58,947 nt of DNA, from the NCBI GenBank assembly GCA_029946105.1, contig JAQSDW010000054.1:1-58947 (forward strand). Direction: 5' to 3'. The stretch is from Reyranella sp. Lineage in GTDB: Bacteria; Pseudomonadota; Alphaproteobacteria; Reyranellales; Reyranellaceae. The notes under the pieces are model-generated. The model was not told where the DNA came from. It saw only the letters and a program-made list of their open reading frames with translations, and ran no database searches. Made by a program: the position numbers and the translations under genes. Shown one piece after another: positions 24,172-33,740 of this stretch (positions are counted from its first letter, which is position 1; every line of letters begins with the position of its first letter).

Positions 24172-25191
24172 ATGGCAACGGTTGTCTCCCTCGAAGGAAA
24201 GCGCAAGGCTCCCAGTCTCGAGCCGCTGCTGTCGCTGTGCGCCGACGACATGGTGCGCATCGATCGCGAAATTCTGGCCCGGATGCGCTCGCCGGTGGCG
24301 CTGATCCCCGAGCTCGCCAACCATCTCGTGGGAGCGGGCGGCAAGAGGATGCGTCCCCTGTTGACGGTCGCGTCGGCAAGGCTTTGCGGCTACGCGAACG
24401 ACGACGATCGCCATATCAAGCTTGCGACCTGCGTGGAGTTCATCCATTCGGCGACGCTGTTGCACGACGATGTGGTCGATGTCAGCGCGCTCCGGCGCGG
24501 CAAGCCGTCGGCCAATTCGCTGTGGGGCGACAAGGCTTCGGTGTTGGTGGGCGATTTCCTGTTCACGCGCGCCTTCGAGCTGATGGTCGATGTCGGCTCG
24601 CTCGACATCCTGGGGGTGCTGTCGCGTGCCTCCTCGAAGATCGCCGAGGGCGAAGTGCTTCAGCTCGTCAGCCAGCGCGACACCAGCACGCCCGAGGCGA
24701 CCTACCTCGAAGTGATCAAGGCCAAGACCGCCAAGCTGTTCGCCGCGGCGTCCGAAGTCGGCGCCATGATCGCCGGCCGCAACGGGCCGGAGCGCGTGGC
24801 GCTCGAAAGCTTCGGCATGAACCTCGGCATCGCCTTCCAGCTCGTCGACGATGCGCTGGATTACGTCGGTCGCCAGGCCGACCTGGGCAAGACCGTGGGC
24901 GACGATTTCCGCGAGGGCAAGATCACGCTGCCGGTCATTCTGGCTTTCCTGCGCGGCGGCGCCGTCGACCGTGAATTCTGGAAGCGGACCATCGAGAAGC
25001 TCGACCAGCGCGAGGGTGATCTCGAACACGCACAGGCGCTCATGGAGCGTCACCATTCGGTGGCCGACACGCTGGAACGCGCCCGCCACTACGGCGCCAT
25101 GGCGCGCGATGCGCTCGGCCTGTTCGCCGACGCGCCGCTCAAGGCGGCGATGCTCGAGGCCGTCGACTTCGCCATCGACCGGGCCCACTGA
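24172..25191 (+). CDS. ispB: Polyprenyl diphosphate synthase (octa/decaprenyl type)
   Basis: 339 residues. Both Asp-rich motifs for Mg-diphosphate binding are present: FARM as LLHDDVVD and SARM as [22 protein letters not shown] and [12 protein letters not shown] are also typical. It elongates FPP with IPP to make the ubiquinone side chain, in the cytoplasm. The residues before FARM suggest a long product, consistent with Q-10 in this class (inference). It starts a seven-gene same-strand run. Confidence 0.92.
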   Translation: MATVVSLEGKRKAPSLEPLLSLCADDMVRIDREILARMRSPVALIPELANHLVGAGGKRMRPLLTVASARLCGYANDDDRHIKLATCVEFIHSATLLHDDVVDVSALRRGKPSANSLWGDKASVLVGDFLFTRAFELMVDVGSLDILGVLSRASSKIAEGEVLQLVSQRDTSTPEATYLEVIKAKTAKLFAAASEVGAMIAGRNGPERVALESFGMNLGIAFQLVDDALDYVGRQADLGKTVGDDFREGKITLPVILAFLRGGAVDREFWKRTIEKLDQREGDLEHAQALMERHHSVADTLERARHYGAMARDALGLFADAPLKAAMLEAVDFAIDRAH

Positions 25192-25205
25192 CCTCTCCGC
25201 ACACG

Positions 25206-26690
25206 ATGGCCGGCAAGCACGTTCTCGCCATCGACCAAGGCACCACCAGCACCCGCGCCATCGTCTTCGATGCCTCGGGGCGGCCCGTCGCGTCGGCGCA
25301 GAAGGAACTGCCGCAGATCTTTCCGAAGCCGGGCTGGGTCGAGCACGATCCGGAGGAAATCTGGTCGGCCACGGTCGAGGTCTGCCGCGGCGCAATGGCC
25401 AAGGCGAAACTGATGCCCGCTGATCTGGCTGGCATCGGCATCACCAACCAGCGCGAGACGACCGTCGTCTGGGATCGCGCCACCGGCAAGCCGATCCACA
25501 ACGCCATCGTCTGGCAGGACCGCCGCACCACCGAGCGCTGCGCCGAGCTGAAGAAGGCAGGGCACGAGAAGGCGGTCACGGACAAGACCGGCCTGCTGCT
25601 CGATCCCTATTTCTCGGGCACCAAGATCGAATGGATCCTGAAGCATGTTGCCGGTGCACGGGCCGCAGCTGAGAAGGGTGCGCTCGCGGCAGGGACCATG
25701 GAATGCTTCCTGCTGTGGCGGCTGACCGGCGGCAAGGTCCACGCGAGCGACGCCACCAATGCGAGCCGCACGCTTCTACTCGATATCCGGACCGGGACCT
25801 GGGATCCCGACCTGATGAAGCTGCTGGGCGTGCCGGCGTCGCTGCTGCCGCGCGTCGTCGATTGCTCGGGCGAGCTCGGCGTCACGACGGCTGATTTTCT
25901 CGGCGCGCCCGTGCCGATCCTGGGCATGGCAGGCGACCAGCAGGCGGCCACCGTGGGTCAGGCGTGCATAAAACCCGGCATGATCAAGACGACCTACGGC
26001 ACCGGCTGCTTCGCCTTGCTCAACACCGGCAGCATTGCCATGCATTCGCGTCACCGCCTGCTCACCACCATTGCCTATCAGCTCGAGGGGCGGCGGACCT
26101 ATGCGCTGGAGGGCAGCATCTTCGTCGCTGGTGCGGCCGTGCAATGGCTGCGCGACGGCCTCGGCCTGATCGAAAAGTCGGGCGACATCGAGGCCCTGGC
26201 GGCACGTGCCCGCGAAGATCACGGCGTCTATCTGGTGCCGGCGTTCGTCGGCCTCGGCGCGCCGCACTGGGATCCCGATGCCCGCGGCGCACTCCTGGGC
26301 CTCACGCGTGATTCCGGCCCGGCCGAGATTGCCGCCGCCACGCTCGATTCGGTCTGCTACCAGACCCGCGACCTTGTCGACGCGATGCGGGGCGACGGCG
26401 CCCAGATCGACGACCTCAGGGTCGATGGCGGCATGGTCGGCAACGATCTGCTGATGCAGCGGCTGGCCGATACCGTCGGCACGCCCGTCGAACGCCCCAA
26501 GGTGACGGAAACCACCGCGCTGGGGGCTGCCTTCCTGGCCGGCCTGAAGGCCGGGCTGTGGCCGTCGCTCGAGGCGCTCTCCAAGACCTGGGCGCTCGAC
26601 CGGGCTTTTCGGCCGGCCGAGGGCGCTGCTTCGCGCGACCGACGCTATGCCGGCTGGCAGGATGCCGTGCGGCGGGTGCGCACTTCCTGA
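25206..26690 (+). CDS. glpK: Glycerol kinase
   Basis: 494 residues, full length. FGGY-kinase signatures: [16 protein letters not shown] at the start, [48 protein letters not shown], and the C-terminal [20 protein letters not shown]. It phosphorylates glycerol to sn-glycerol-3-phosphate. It sits 14 bases behind ispB with no glpF, glpD or regulator nearby, so it appears to be carried in a housekeeping run. Confidence 0.96.
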   Translation: MAGKHVLAIDQGTTSTRAIVFDASGRPVASAQKELPQIFPKPGWVEHDPEEIWSATVEVCRGAMAKAKLMPADLAGIGITNQRETTVVWDRATGKPIHNAIVWQDRRTTERCAELKKAGHEKAVTDKTGLLLDPYFSGTKIEWILKHVAGARAAAEKGALAAGTMECFLLWRLTGGKVHASDATNASRTLLLDIRTGTWDPDLMKLLGVPASLLPRVVDCSGELGVTTADFLGAPVPILGMAGDQQAATVGQACIKPGMIKTTYGTGCFALLNTGSIAMHSRHRLLTTIAYQLEGRRTYALEGSIFVAGAAVQWLRDGLGLIEKSGDIEALAARAREDHGVYLVPAFVGLGAPHWDPDARGALLGLTRDSGPAEIAAATLDSVCYQTRDLVDAMRGDGAQIDDLRVDGGMVGNDLLMQRLADTVGTPVERPKVTETTALGAAFLAGLKAGLWPSLEALSKTWALDRAFRPAEGAASRDRRYAGWQDAVRRVRTS

Positions 26691-26728
26691 TTGCTGCCAA
26701 CAGGCGCGGCCATTAGGTTGCGCCCGCC

Positions 26729-27481
26729 ATGCGAACCCGCCCGAATCCCGTCTATTGCGGCATCGACACGATCGATCTCGCCCAAGCCACCAAGCTCATC
26801 CAGAGCATCGCCGGGGGGCCGAAGCCGGCTGTCGGCGGCATCAAGCTGGGGCTGGAGTTCTTTCTGGCGCACGGCGCGCCGGGCGTGCGTTATGCCTTTC
26901 CGACGCCGGTGCGCGCCACCGGCGTGGGCTTCTTCCTCGATCTCAAGCTGCACGACATTCCCAACACCGTGGCCGGCGGCATCCGTGCGGTGGTCGAACT
27001 CGCCCCCACCTTCATCACAATCCATGCGAGCGGCGGACGCGAGATGATGAAGGCGGCGGTGGACGAAGCCGCTGCCCAGGCCGCCAAATTCAATGTCCTG
27101 CGGCCCAAGCTGCTGGGCGTCACGGTCCTCACTTCGCTCGATCGGTCCGACCTCGAGGCCACGGGCGTGAACGCCGATCCGTCGGACCAGGTGCTGCGGC
27201 TGGCCGCCCTGGCGCATGAGAGCGGGCTCGACGGTGTCATCTGCTCGCCGCTCGAGATCGCAGCACTCCGCAAGCAGTGCGGCCCGGACTTCGTCCTGAT
27301 GGTACCCGGCATCCGGCCCATCGGCAGCGCCGCCAACGACCAGAAACGGGCCATGACGCCACGCCAGGCGGTTGACCTCGGCGCCACCAACCTGGTCGTC
27401 GGCCGGCCGATCTATCAGGCAACCGACCCGCGCGCGGCGGCCGAGGCCATTGCGCGTGAGGCTGGCGTCAACGACCTATGA
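26729..27481 (+). CDS. pyrF: Orotidine-5'-phosphate decarboxylase
   Basis: 250 residues. The catalytic Asp-Lys-Asp array is in FLDLKLHDIPNTV, followed by THIHASGG-type strand FITIHASGGREM and the phosphate-gripping C-terminal strand GATNLVVGRPIYQA. It converts OMP to UMP as the last step of de novo pyrimidine synthesis. It overlaps trpF by four bases (ATGA), so the two are translationally coupled. Confidence 0.95.
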   Translation: MRTRPNPVYCGIDTIDLAQATKLIQSIAGGPKPAVGGIKLGLEFFLAHGAPGVRYAFPTPVRATGVGFFLDLKLHDIPNTVAGGIRAVVELAPTFITIHASGGREMMKAAVDEAAAQAAKFNVLRPKLLGVTVLTSLDRSDLEATGVNADPSDQVLRLAALAHESGLDGVICSPLEIAALRKQCGPDFVLMVPGIRPIGSAANDQKRAMTPRQAVDLGATNLVVGRPIYQATDPRAAAEAIAREAGVNDL

Positions 27482-28125
27482 GTGTCGAAGCCCCCGTGGA
27501 GGCCAAGATTTGCGGCCTGTCGACGGCGGAAACCGTCGATGCGGCAGTGCAAGGCGGCGCGCGCTGGGTCGGCTTCGTCACCTATCCACGCTCGCCGCGC
27601 CACATTTCGACCGATTTGCTGCGCACGTTGGGCGCGCGCGTGCCAAAGAGTGTCGGCCGCGTCGGCCTGTTCGTCGATCCCGACGACGCGCTGCTCGACG
27701 AGAGGTTGGCGACCGGCGCGATCGACATGTTGCAGCTCCACGGATCGGAGACGCCGGCGCGCGTGGCCGAGCTGAAGGCCCGCACCGGCAAGCCCGTGAT
27801 GAAGGTGATCAAGGTCGCCGAGGCCGGAGACGTCGAGCAGGGCGTCGCCGCCTATGCCGGCGTTGCCGATCGCCTGATGTTCGAGCCCGCCGATGGGATC
27901 TTGCCCGGCGGCAATGGCAAGCCCTTCGACTGGACGATCCTGTCCGGACGCAAGGTCCCGGTGCCGTGGATTCTTGCGGGCGGACTGACGCCGGACAATG
28001 TCGCCGAGGCCGTGCGGGTTACAGGTGCACGCGCGGTCGATGTTTCCTCTGGCGTTGAATCGAGCCGGGGTGTGAAATCGATCGAACTGATTCGAGCCTT
28101 CCTCGACCGGGTGAAGGCGCTCTGA
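27478..28125 (+). CDS. trpF: Phosphoribosylanthranilate isomerase
   Basis: 215 residues. TIM-barrel isomerase with the catalytic Cys in KICGLSTAETVDAA, GFVTYPRSPRHIS, the catalytic Asp region MLQLHGSETPARVAELK, and the phosphate site ILAGGLTPDNVAEAV and AVDVSSGVESSRGVKS. It carries out the third step of tryptophan synthesis. Confidence 0.96.
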   Translation: MSVEAPVEAKICGLSTAETVDAAVQGGARWVGFVTYPRSPRHISTDLLRTLGARVPKSVGRVGLFVDPDDALLDERLATGAIDMLQLHGSETPARVAELKARTGKPVMKVIKVAEAGDVEQGVAAYAGVADRLMFEPADGILPGGNGKPFDWTILSGRKVPVPWILAGGLTPDNVAEAVRVTGARAVDVSSGVESSRGVKSIELIRAFLDRVKAL

Positions 28126-28137
28126 AGGGTAAAGTAC

Positions 28138-28698
28138 ATGAAGGTCGAGATGCGATTGAAGGAGCTCGGCATCGAGCTCACCAAGCCCACGACTCCGATG
28201 GGCAGCTACGTGAACGCCGTCCGCACCGGCAACCTGCTCTATCTCGCAGGCAAGGGCCCGGGCCTGCCGGGCAAGCCGCTGCCCGTGGGTAAGCTCGGCC
28301 GCGACTTCTCGATCGATCAGGGCTACGGCTTCGCGCGCGACACCGGCCTCAGCATTCTCGCCGCGCTCAAGGAAGAGCTGGGCGACCTCGACCGCGTGAA
28401 GCGCATCGTCAAGGTGCTGGGCATGGTCAATGCCACGTCCGAATACGGCAGCCAGCCGGAAGTCATCAACGGCTGTTCCGATCTCTTCGTCGAGGTGTTC
28501 GGCGAGCGCGGCCGCCACGCCCGCTCTGCGGTCGGCATGGGCTCGCTGCCGCGTGGCATTCCGGTCGAGATCGAAGTGATCGTCGAAATCGAGGACGCAC
28601 CCGCCCCGCGCGCTGCCGCGGCCAAGCCGGCGGCCAAGCGCAAGGCGGCACCGAAAGCGAAGGCCAAGACCAAGTCGGCCAAGACCAAGAAGCGCTAG
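28138..28698 (+). CDS. Rid-family (YjgF-like) protein with lysine/alanine-rich tail
   Basis: 186 residues. Residues 1-152 form the longer Rid subgroup: MRLKELGIELTKPTTPMGSY, VRTGNLLYLAGKGPG, GYGFARDTGLSILAALKEEL, and FGERGRHARSAVGMGSLPRG with the conserved Arg that binds carboxylates. The last 34 residues are almost only Ala, Lys and Pro (KPAAKRKAAPKAKAKTK...), a histone-H1-like extension that the family normally lacks. Rid enzymes hydrolyse reactive enamines/imines such as 2-aminoacrylate. It lies between trpF (12 bases) and trpB (57 bases); TrpB is a PLP enzyme passing through aminoacrylate, so a scavenging role is plausible. Confidence 0.85.
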   Translation: MKVEMRLKELGIELTKPTTPMGSYVNAVRTGNLLYLAGKGPGLPGKPLPVGKLGRDFSIDQGYGFARDTGLSILAALKEELGDLDRVKRIVKVLGMVNATSEYGSQPEVINGCSDLFVEVFGERGRHARSAVGMGSLPRGIPVEIEVIVEIEDAPAPRAAAAKPAAKRKAAPKAKAKTKSAKTKKR

Positions 28699-28713
28699 GG
28701 CTTTTGACCGACC

Positions 28714-28748
28714 CCTGTCGGGACTGCTAAGCCCGCCGTCCCGACAGG
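28714..28748 (+). promoter_or_regulatory. Hairpin before trpB, overlapping its ribosome site
   Basis: CCTGTCGGGAC (28714-28724) and GTCCCGACAGG (28738-28748) form a perfect 11-base-pair stem with a 13-base loop. The distal arm ends in AGG, part of the AGGAA Shine-Dalgarno of trpB (ATG 28756). With no U-run following it is not a classical terminator. Confidence 0.65.
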
Positions 28749-28755
28749 AACAGCA

Positions 28756-29976
28756 ATGACCACCTCACCCAACAGTTTCCGTACCGGCCCCGACGAGCGC
28801 GGGCATTTCGGCATCTTCGGCGGCCGCTACGTCGCCGAGACGCTGATGCCGCTGATCCTCGAGCTGGAAAAGGCTTATAACGCCGCCAAGGCCGATCCGG
28901 CGTTCCAGAGCGAGCTCGACTATCTGCTGGAGCATTATGCCGGCCGGCCCAGCCCGCTCTATTTCGCCAAGCGCCTGACCGAGAAGCTGGGGGGCGCCAA
29001 AATCTACCTGAAGCGCGACGAGCTGAACCACACCGGCAGCCACAAGATCAACAACGTGCTGGGCCAGGTGCTGATGGCCAAGCGCATGGGCAAGACACGC
29101 GTCATTGCCGAAACCGGCGCCGGCCAGCATGGCGTGGCCACGGCCACGGCCTGCGCCCTGTTCGACATTCCTTGCGTCGTCTTCATGGGCTCGGTCGACG
29201 TCGAGCGCCAGTCGCCCAACGTCTTTCGCATGAAGATGCTGGGCGCCGAGGTGCGGCCGGTGACGGCAGGTTCCTCGACGCTGAAGGACGCAATGAACGA
29301 AGCGCTGCGCGACTGGGTGGCGACCTGCGAGAACACCTTCTACTGCATTGGCACCGTGGCGGGCCCGCATCCCTATCCGGCGATGGTGCGCGACTTCCAG
29401 TGCGTCATCGGCAACGAAACACGCCAGCAGATGATGAAGGCCGAGGGCCGGCTGCCCGACACGCTGGTCGCCTGCATCGGCGGTGGCTCGAATGCCATGG
29501 GCCTGTTTCATCCTTTTCTCGACGATCCGGGTGTTCGCATCGTCGGCGTCGAGGCGGCGGGTCACGGCATCGAGAGCGGCGAACACGCCGCGTCGCTCAC
29601 CGGTGGCCGTCCCGGCGTGCTGCACGGCAACCGCACCTATCTGCTGCAAGACAAGGAAGGCCAGATCACCGAGGCGCATTCGATCTCGGCCGGTCTCGAC
29701 TACCCCGGCATCGGTCCCGAGCATTCGTGGCTGAAGGAGAACGGCCGCGTCGAATATGTGTCGGCGACCGACACGGAGGCGCTCGATGCGTTCGGGGTGC
29801 TGTGCAAGCTCGAGGGTATCATCCCCGCGCTGGAGTCCTCACATGCGCTGGCGCACGTCATCAAGCTCGCTCCGACACTGCCCATGGACAATCTGCTGGT
29901 GATGAATCTCTCCGGCCGTGGCGACAAGGATGTGCCGCAAGTGGCCGCGCGCATGGGAATGAAGATCGAATCATGA
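28756..29976 (+). CDS. trpB: Tryptophan synthase beta chain
   Basis: 406 residues, full length. PLP-binding Lys in [15 protein letters not shown], catalytic Glu region [15 protein letters not shown], phosphate loop [10 protein letters not shown], and the COMM region preceding. It condenses indole with serine-derived aminoacrylate. It overlaps trpA by four bases (ATGA), as expected for an alpha2beta2 complex. Confidence 0.97.
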   Translation: MTTSPNSFRTGPDERGHFGIFGGRYVAETLMPLILELEKAYNAAKADPAFQSELDYLLEHYAGRPSPLYFAKRLTEKLGGAKIYLKRDELNHTGSHKINNVLGQVLMAKRMGKTRVIAETGAGQHGVATATACALFDIPCVVFMGSVDVERQSPNVFRMKMLGAEVRPVTAGSSTLKDAMNEALRDWVATCENTFYCIGTVAGPHPYPAMVRDFQCVIGNETRQQMMKAEGRLPDTLVACIGGGSNAMGLFHPFLDDPGVRIVGVEAAGHGIESGEHAASLTGGRPGVLHGNRTYLLQDKEGQITEAHSISAGLDYPGIGPEHSWLKENGRVEYVSATDTEALDAFGVLCKLEGIIPALESSHALAHVIKLAPTLPMDNLLVMNLSGRGDKDVPQVAARMGMKIES

Positions 29977-30806
29977 GCCGCATTGCCAAGCGTTTCGCCC
30001 AGCTCAAGGCCGACAAGCGCGCCGGGCTCGTGACCTACGTCACGGCGGGCGACCCCGACGCCGATGTCAGCTACCAGATCCTGAAGGGACTGCCGGGTGC
30101 GGGCGCGGATCTGATCGAGTTGGGCATGCCCTTCACCGACCCGATGGCCGATGGTCCTTCGATCCAGCTCGCCGGACAGCGCGCGCTGAAGGCCGGGATG
30201 ACGGTCGACAAGACCTTCGACATGGTGAAGCGCTTCCGTAAGGACACCGGCGACAACGACACGCCGATCCTGCTGATGGGCTACTACAATCTCGTCTACC
30301 AGCGCGGTCCGGAGAAATTCTGCAAGGATGCCGCCGCCGCAGGCGTCGACGGCTTCATCCTGGTCGACCTGCCGCCGGAAGAAGCCGACGAGCTGAAACC
30401 ATTTGCCGCCGCCGCTGGCCTCGACACGGTACTGCTGACCGCGCCCACGACCGACGACAAGCGCCTGCCGGCGGTGCTGAAATACTCCTCGGGTTTCGTT
30501 TATTTCGTCTCAGTTCTGGGCATCACCGGCACCAGCTCGGCGACCGAAGAAGCCGTGCAGAACCATGTCGCGCGGCTGCGTCGTCACACCAAGCTGCCGA
30601 TCGGTGTCGGCTTCGGCATCCGCACGCCGGACCAGGCTGCTGCCGTCGCGCGCCACGCCGATGCCGCTGTCGTCGGCACTGCGATCATCGACCGTGTTAA
30701 AGCGGGGCTGGACGACAAGGGCAAGGCCAAGCCCGATCTCGTGCCGGGCGTCTTCGCCTATATCAAGGCGCTGGCCGCTGGTGTCCGCGGCGTGCGCAAG
30801 GACTAG
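29973..30806 (+). CDS. trpA: Tryptophan synthase alpha chain
   Basis: 277 residues. Catalytic Glu in [17 protein letters not shown], catalytic Asp in [14 protein letters not shown], and glycerol-phosphate loop [10 protein letters not shown] plus [14 protein letters not shown]. It cleaves indole-glycerol phosphate and channels indole to TrpB. The stop codon region (CTAG) is shared with the stop of the convergent metallo-hydrolase gene. Confidence 0.97.
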   Translation: MSRIAKRFAQLKADKRAGLVTYVTAGDPDADVSYQILKGLPGAGADLIELGMPFTDPMADGPSIQLAGQRALKAGMTVDKTFDMVKRFRKDTGDNDTPILLMGYYNLVYQRGPEKFCKDAAAAGVDGFILVDLPPEEADELKPFAAAAGLDTVLLTAPTTDDKRLPAVLKYSSGFVYFVSVLGITGTSSATEEAVQNHVARLRRHTKLPIGVGFGIRTPDQAAAVARHADAAVVGTAIIDRVKAGLDDKGKAKPDLVPGVFAYIKALAAGVRGVRKD

Positions 30807-31474
30807 GCTTTCGCCTCTTCTTCGTCGTCGTCGAACAGAAGGTCGGCGACAAAGGAGTTGGTCTTGCGCTCCCAGCCGAAAGTCGAGGTCTGGCCGTGGC
30901 CGGGCACGAAGGTGACGTCGTCGCCCAGCGGCCACAGTTTCTTGCGGATTGAATGCAGCAGCTGCTCGTGATTGCCGCGGGGAAAGTCGGTGCGGCCGAT
31001 CGAGCCCCGAAACAGCACGTCGCCCACGAAGGCGACCTTCGATGGGCGGTTCACGAACACGACGTGACCTGGCGTATGACCGGGACAGTGCACGACGTCG
31101 AGCGTCAGCTTGCCAAGCCTCACCTGCTCGCCGTCGTGCAGCCAGCGGTCGGGAACGAACGGTTTGTAGATCGGGAAATTGTACTTGGCGCCTGATTCAG
31201 GTAGCCCCTGGATCAGGAACAGGTCGTCCTCATGCGGACCCTCGATCTCGACGCCATAGTGCTCGGCCATGGTGCCGGCTGCCGATGCGTGATCGACATG
31301 GCCATGGGTCAGCAGGACCTTGGTGATCTTGATTCCCTGCTCGGCGATCGCCTGCTTCAGCATGTCGAAATCGCCGCCCGGGTCCACGGCGGTGCCCTCC
31401 ATGGTCTCGTCGCACCAGGCGATGGAGCAGTTCTGCTGAAACGGTGTAACGGGGGCGATCAAGACCTTGAGCAT
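30803..31474 (-). CDS. MBL-fold metallo-hydrolase (glyoxalase II-like)
   Basis: 223 residues with the metallo-beta-lactamase metal motif [10 protein letters not shown], further ligands in HCPGHTPGH and VPGHGQTS, and an acidic tail ([10 protein letters not shown]). Length and ordering match the YcbL/type II glyoxalase-like single-domain group that hydrolyses thioesters such as S-lactoylglutathione. It converges tail-to-tail with trpA, overlapping by four bases, and is divergent from the carboxypeptidase gene. Confidence 0.88.
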   Translation of the reverse strand: MLKVLIAPVTPFQQNCSIAWCDETMEGTAVDPGGDFDMLKQAIAEQGIKITKVLLTHGHVDHASAAGTMAEHYGVEIEGPHEDDLFLIQGLPESGAKYNFPIYKPFVPDRWLHDGEQVRLGKLTLDVVHCPGHTPGHVVFVNRPSKVAFVGDVLFRGSIGRTDFPRGNHEQLLHSIRKKLWPLGDDVTFVPGHGQTSTFGWERKTNSFVADLLFDDDEEEAKA

Positions 31475-31545
31475 GGGTCTGATCTAATACCTCCCGCCGA
31501 TGGACGGAAGGGCGTATGGTGTTGGTCTCTTATGCGTCGGTGGCA

Positions 31546-32760
31546 ATGAATTCGCGCCTCTTGCTGTGCCTTCTCGGGCTGATCGGTCTTCTGTCGTTGC
31601 CCGCGCAGGCCCAGATCGCGGCCGTGGCCTCGCCCTCGGGGCCGGTGCCCGCCGGTCCTTATGCCGTCGTCGATGTCGGGACGAGCGAGGTGCTGATGGA
31701 CCGCAATGCCGGCGCCTATTGGTATCCGGCCTCGCTCACCAAGATGATGACGATCTATATCGTCTTCGAGGAATTGAAGGCCGGGCGCCTCACGCTCGCC
31801 ACGCCGCTCGGCTTCTCCGAGAATGCCCGGGCCAAGGAAGCCTCCAAGCTGGGGCTTGCTCCCGGACAATCGATCACGGTGGAGCAGGGACTGCAGGCGC
31901 TCGTGGCCCACTCGGCCAACGATGTGGCTACGGCGTTCGGCGAGCAAATCTCGGGCTCGGAGGCCGTCTTCGCACAGCGCATGACCGATACGGCACGCCG
32001 GCTCGGCATGACGGCGACGACCTATCGCAATGCCAACGGCCTGCCCGACCCGGCGCAGATGACGACAGCGCGCGACACGGCAATCCTCGGCGTCGCGCTG
32101 GTGAAGGATTTTCCGCAGTACTACGGCTACTTCGGCACCAGGAATGTCATCATCGGCAAGCAGAAGGTCGGGCTCGGCGTCAAATTCCTCGACCTCTATT
32201 CACCTTATGCCGACGGCCTGAAGACGGGCTTTATTTGCGCCTCTGGCTTCAACATCGTGGGCAGCGCCGTGCGCGACGGGCGGCGGCTGGTCGCGGTGGC
32301 TTTCGGCTTTCGCGCGTCGGTTCTGCGCGATGAATTCCTGGTGCGGCTGTTCGACGAAGCGTTTGCCCTCAAGACCGGCGGCAACCGACAGAAGATCTGG
32401 CAGCTTCACAACGGCGGCGGCGGTCCGACGACGGTCCTGCCCTACGGCGAATGCGGTGCCATTCGCTATGAATTCCCGGGTGATGCGGCCTGGCTCGGCA
32501 CCTACGGCGACTGGCGGACGGCGCGTACGGCCTTCGACAAGGGCCGGGCGGAGCTCGCGGCCCTGGGCTTCTCGCGGCTCGGCAAGGAGTGGATCCTGCC
32601 CGTGGCTGCGAACAAGGTCACCAAGCAGGCCGCCATCATCGCCGATCTCGAGCCCGCGGCGGCGGAGAAACTCTGTGCCGACTACCAAGCGAAGAAATTG
32701 TTCTGCCAGGTGAAGAAATCCGGGGAAATAGTGCCGCCATTCGGCGGATTCTGGCGCTGA
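31546..32760 (+). CDS. D-alanyl-D-alanine carboxypeptidase (penicillin-binding, DacA/DacD type)
   Basis: 404 residues. The chosen ATG gives a clean signal peptide (MNSRLLLCLLGLIGLLSLPAQA); an in-frame ATG at 31516 would add ten residues. Active-site motifs are in order: SLTKMM (SxxK nucleophile), HSANDVA (SxN) and DGLKTGFI (KTG). It trims the terminal D-Ala of peptidoglycan stem peptides in the periplasm. The last 70 residues (AEKLCADYQAKKLFCQV) resemble a SPOR-like peptidoglycan-binding end, which is tentative. Confidence 0.9.
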   Translation: MNSRLLLCLLGLIGLLSLPAQAQIAAVASPSGPVPAGPYAVVDVGTSEVLMDRNAGAYWYPASLTKMMTIYIVFEELKAGRLTLATPLGFSENARAKEASKLGLAPGQSITVEQGLQALVAHSANDVATAFGEQISGSEAVFAQRMTDTARRLGMTATTYRNANGLPDPAQMTTARDTAILGVALVKDFPQYYGYFGTRNVIIGKQKVGLGVKFLDLYSPYADGLKTGFICASGFNIVGSAVRDGRRLVAVAFGFRASVLRDEFLVRLFDEAFALKTGGNRQKIWQLHNGGGGPTTVLPYGECGAIRYEFPGDAAWLGTYGDWRTARTAFDKGRAELAALGFSRLGKEWILPVAANKVTKQAAIIADLEPAAAEKLCADYQAKKLFCQVKKSGEIVPPFGGFWR

Positions 32761-32827
32761 TGCTGGTCGCCCCGATCTTGGCCGGCCCGATCTTGGCCGA
32801 GAGGGCCATTCGTGCGATACCGCCGCC

Positions 32828-33718
32828 ATGAACTGGCTGACCAATTTCGTCCGGCCCAAGCTGCGCGCGCTGGTCGCCCGCAAGGAAGCGCCCGAGAATC
32901 TCTGGCTGAAGTGCCCGAAGTGCGAACAGATGCTGTTCATGCGCGATTGGGAGGCCAACCAGGAGGTTTGCAACCACTGCGGCCACCATATGCGGCTGCG
33001 GCCGCTGAAGCGCCTGCCGCATCTTTTCGACGAGGGCCGCTACGAGCTGCATCCCCTGCCGCGCGTCACCGCCGACCCGCTGAAGTTCCGCGATACCAAG
33101 CGCTATGACGCCCGCCTGAAGGAAGCCCAGGCCAAGGCCGAAGGCACGACGGATGCGCTGGTGGTGTCGAGCGGCCCGATGGGCGGCCGCATCGCCATCG
33201 TGGCGCTGCTCGATTTCGGCTTCATGGGCGGATCGATGGGCACCGCGGTGGGCGAGGGGCTGGTGATGGCGGCCGACCTTGCGGTGGCACGCAAGGCGCC
33301 GCTGATCGTGTTTTCGGCCTCGGGCGGCGCCCGCATGCAGGAGGGTATCCTGTCGCTGATCCAGCTCACCCGCACCACGATCGCGGTGCGCAAGGTGAAG
33401 CAGGCGGGCCTGCCCTACATCGTCGTGCTGACCGATCCCACGACCGGCGGCGTGTCGGCATCGTTTGCCATGCTGGGCGACGTCCATATCGCCGAGCCCG
33501 ATGCCATCATCGGCTTCGCAGGGCCGCGCGTTATCCAGGACACCATCCGCCAGGAATTGCCGGCCGGCTTCCAGCGCTCCGAATATCTGCTCGAGCACGG
33601 CATGGTCGATGCCGTCGTGCATCGCCACAAGCTGCGCGAGACGTTGATCCGCCTTACTTCCTTGTTCATGGATCCCCTCGTCTCGGAAGATCGCGGCCCC
33701 GCCGTCGCGGTCCGCTAA
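32828..33718 (+). CDS. accD: Acetyl-CoA carboxylase carboxyltransferase subunit beta
   Basis: 296 residues. The N-terminal zinc ribbon (CPKCEQM and CNHCGHH) is followed by the carboxyltransferase fold: MGGSMGTAVGE, FSASGGARMQEGILSLIQ, and TDPTTGGVSASFAMLGD. It transfers CO2 from carboxybiotin to acetyl-CoA together with AccA. It is 22 bases from folC on the same strand, the usual alphaproteobacterial order. Confidence 0.96.
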   Translation: MNWLTNFVRPKLRALVARKEAPENLWLKCPKCEQMLFMRDWEANQEVCNHCGHHMRLRPLKRLPHLFDEGRYELHPLPRVTADPLKFRDTKRYDARLKEAQAKAEGTTDALVVSSGPMGGRIAIVALLDFGFMGGSMGTAVGEGLVMAADLAVARKAPLIVFSASGGARMQEGILSLIQLTRTTIAVRKVKQAGLPYIVVLTDPTTGGVSASFAMLGDVHIAEPDAIIGFAGPRVIQDTIRQELPAGFQRSEYLLEHGMVDAVVHRHKLRETLIRLTSLFMDPLVSEDRGPAVAVR

Positions 33719-33740
33719 GCCTCGATCCGCCGAGCCCGCC

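Noticed and set aside
24172-30806. trp attenuator or T-box leader controlling the pyrF-trp run
   Set aside because: No Trp-rich leader peptide, T-box or tandem terminator/antiterminator was found upstream of pyrF, trpF or trpB; only the single hairpin at 28714-28748 is present.
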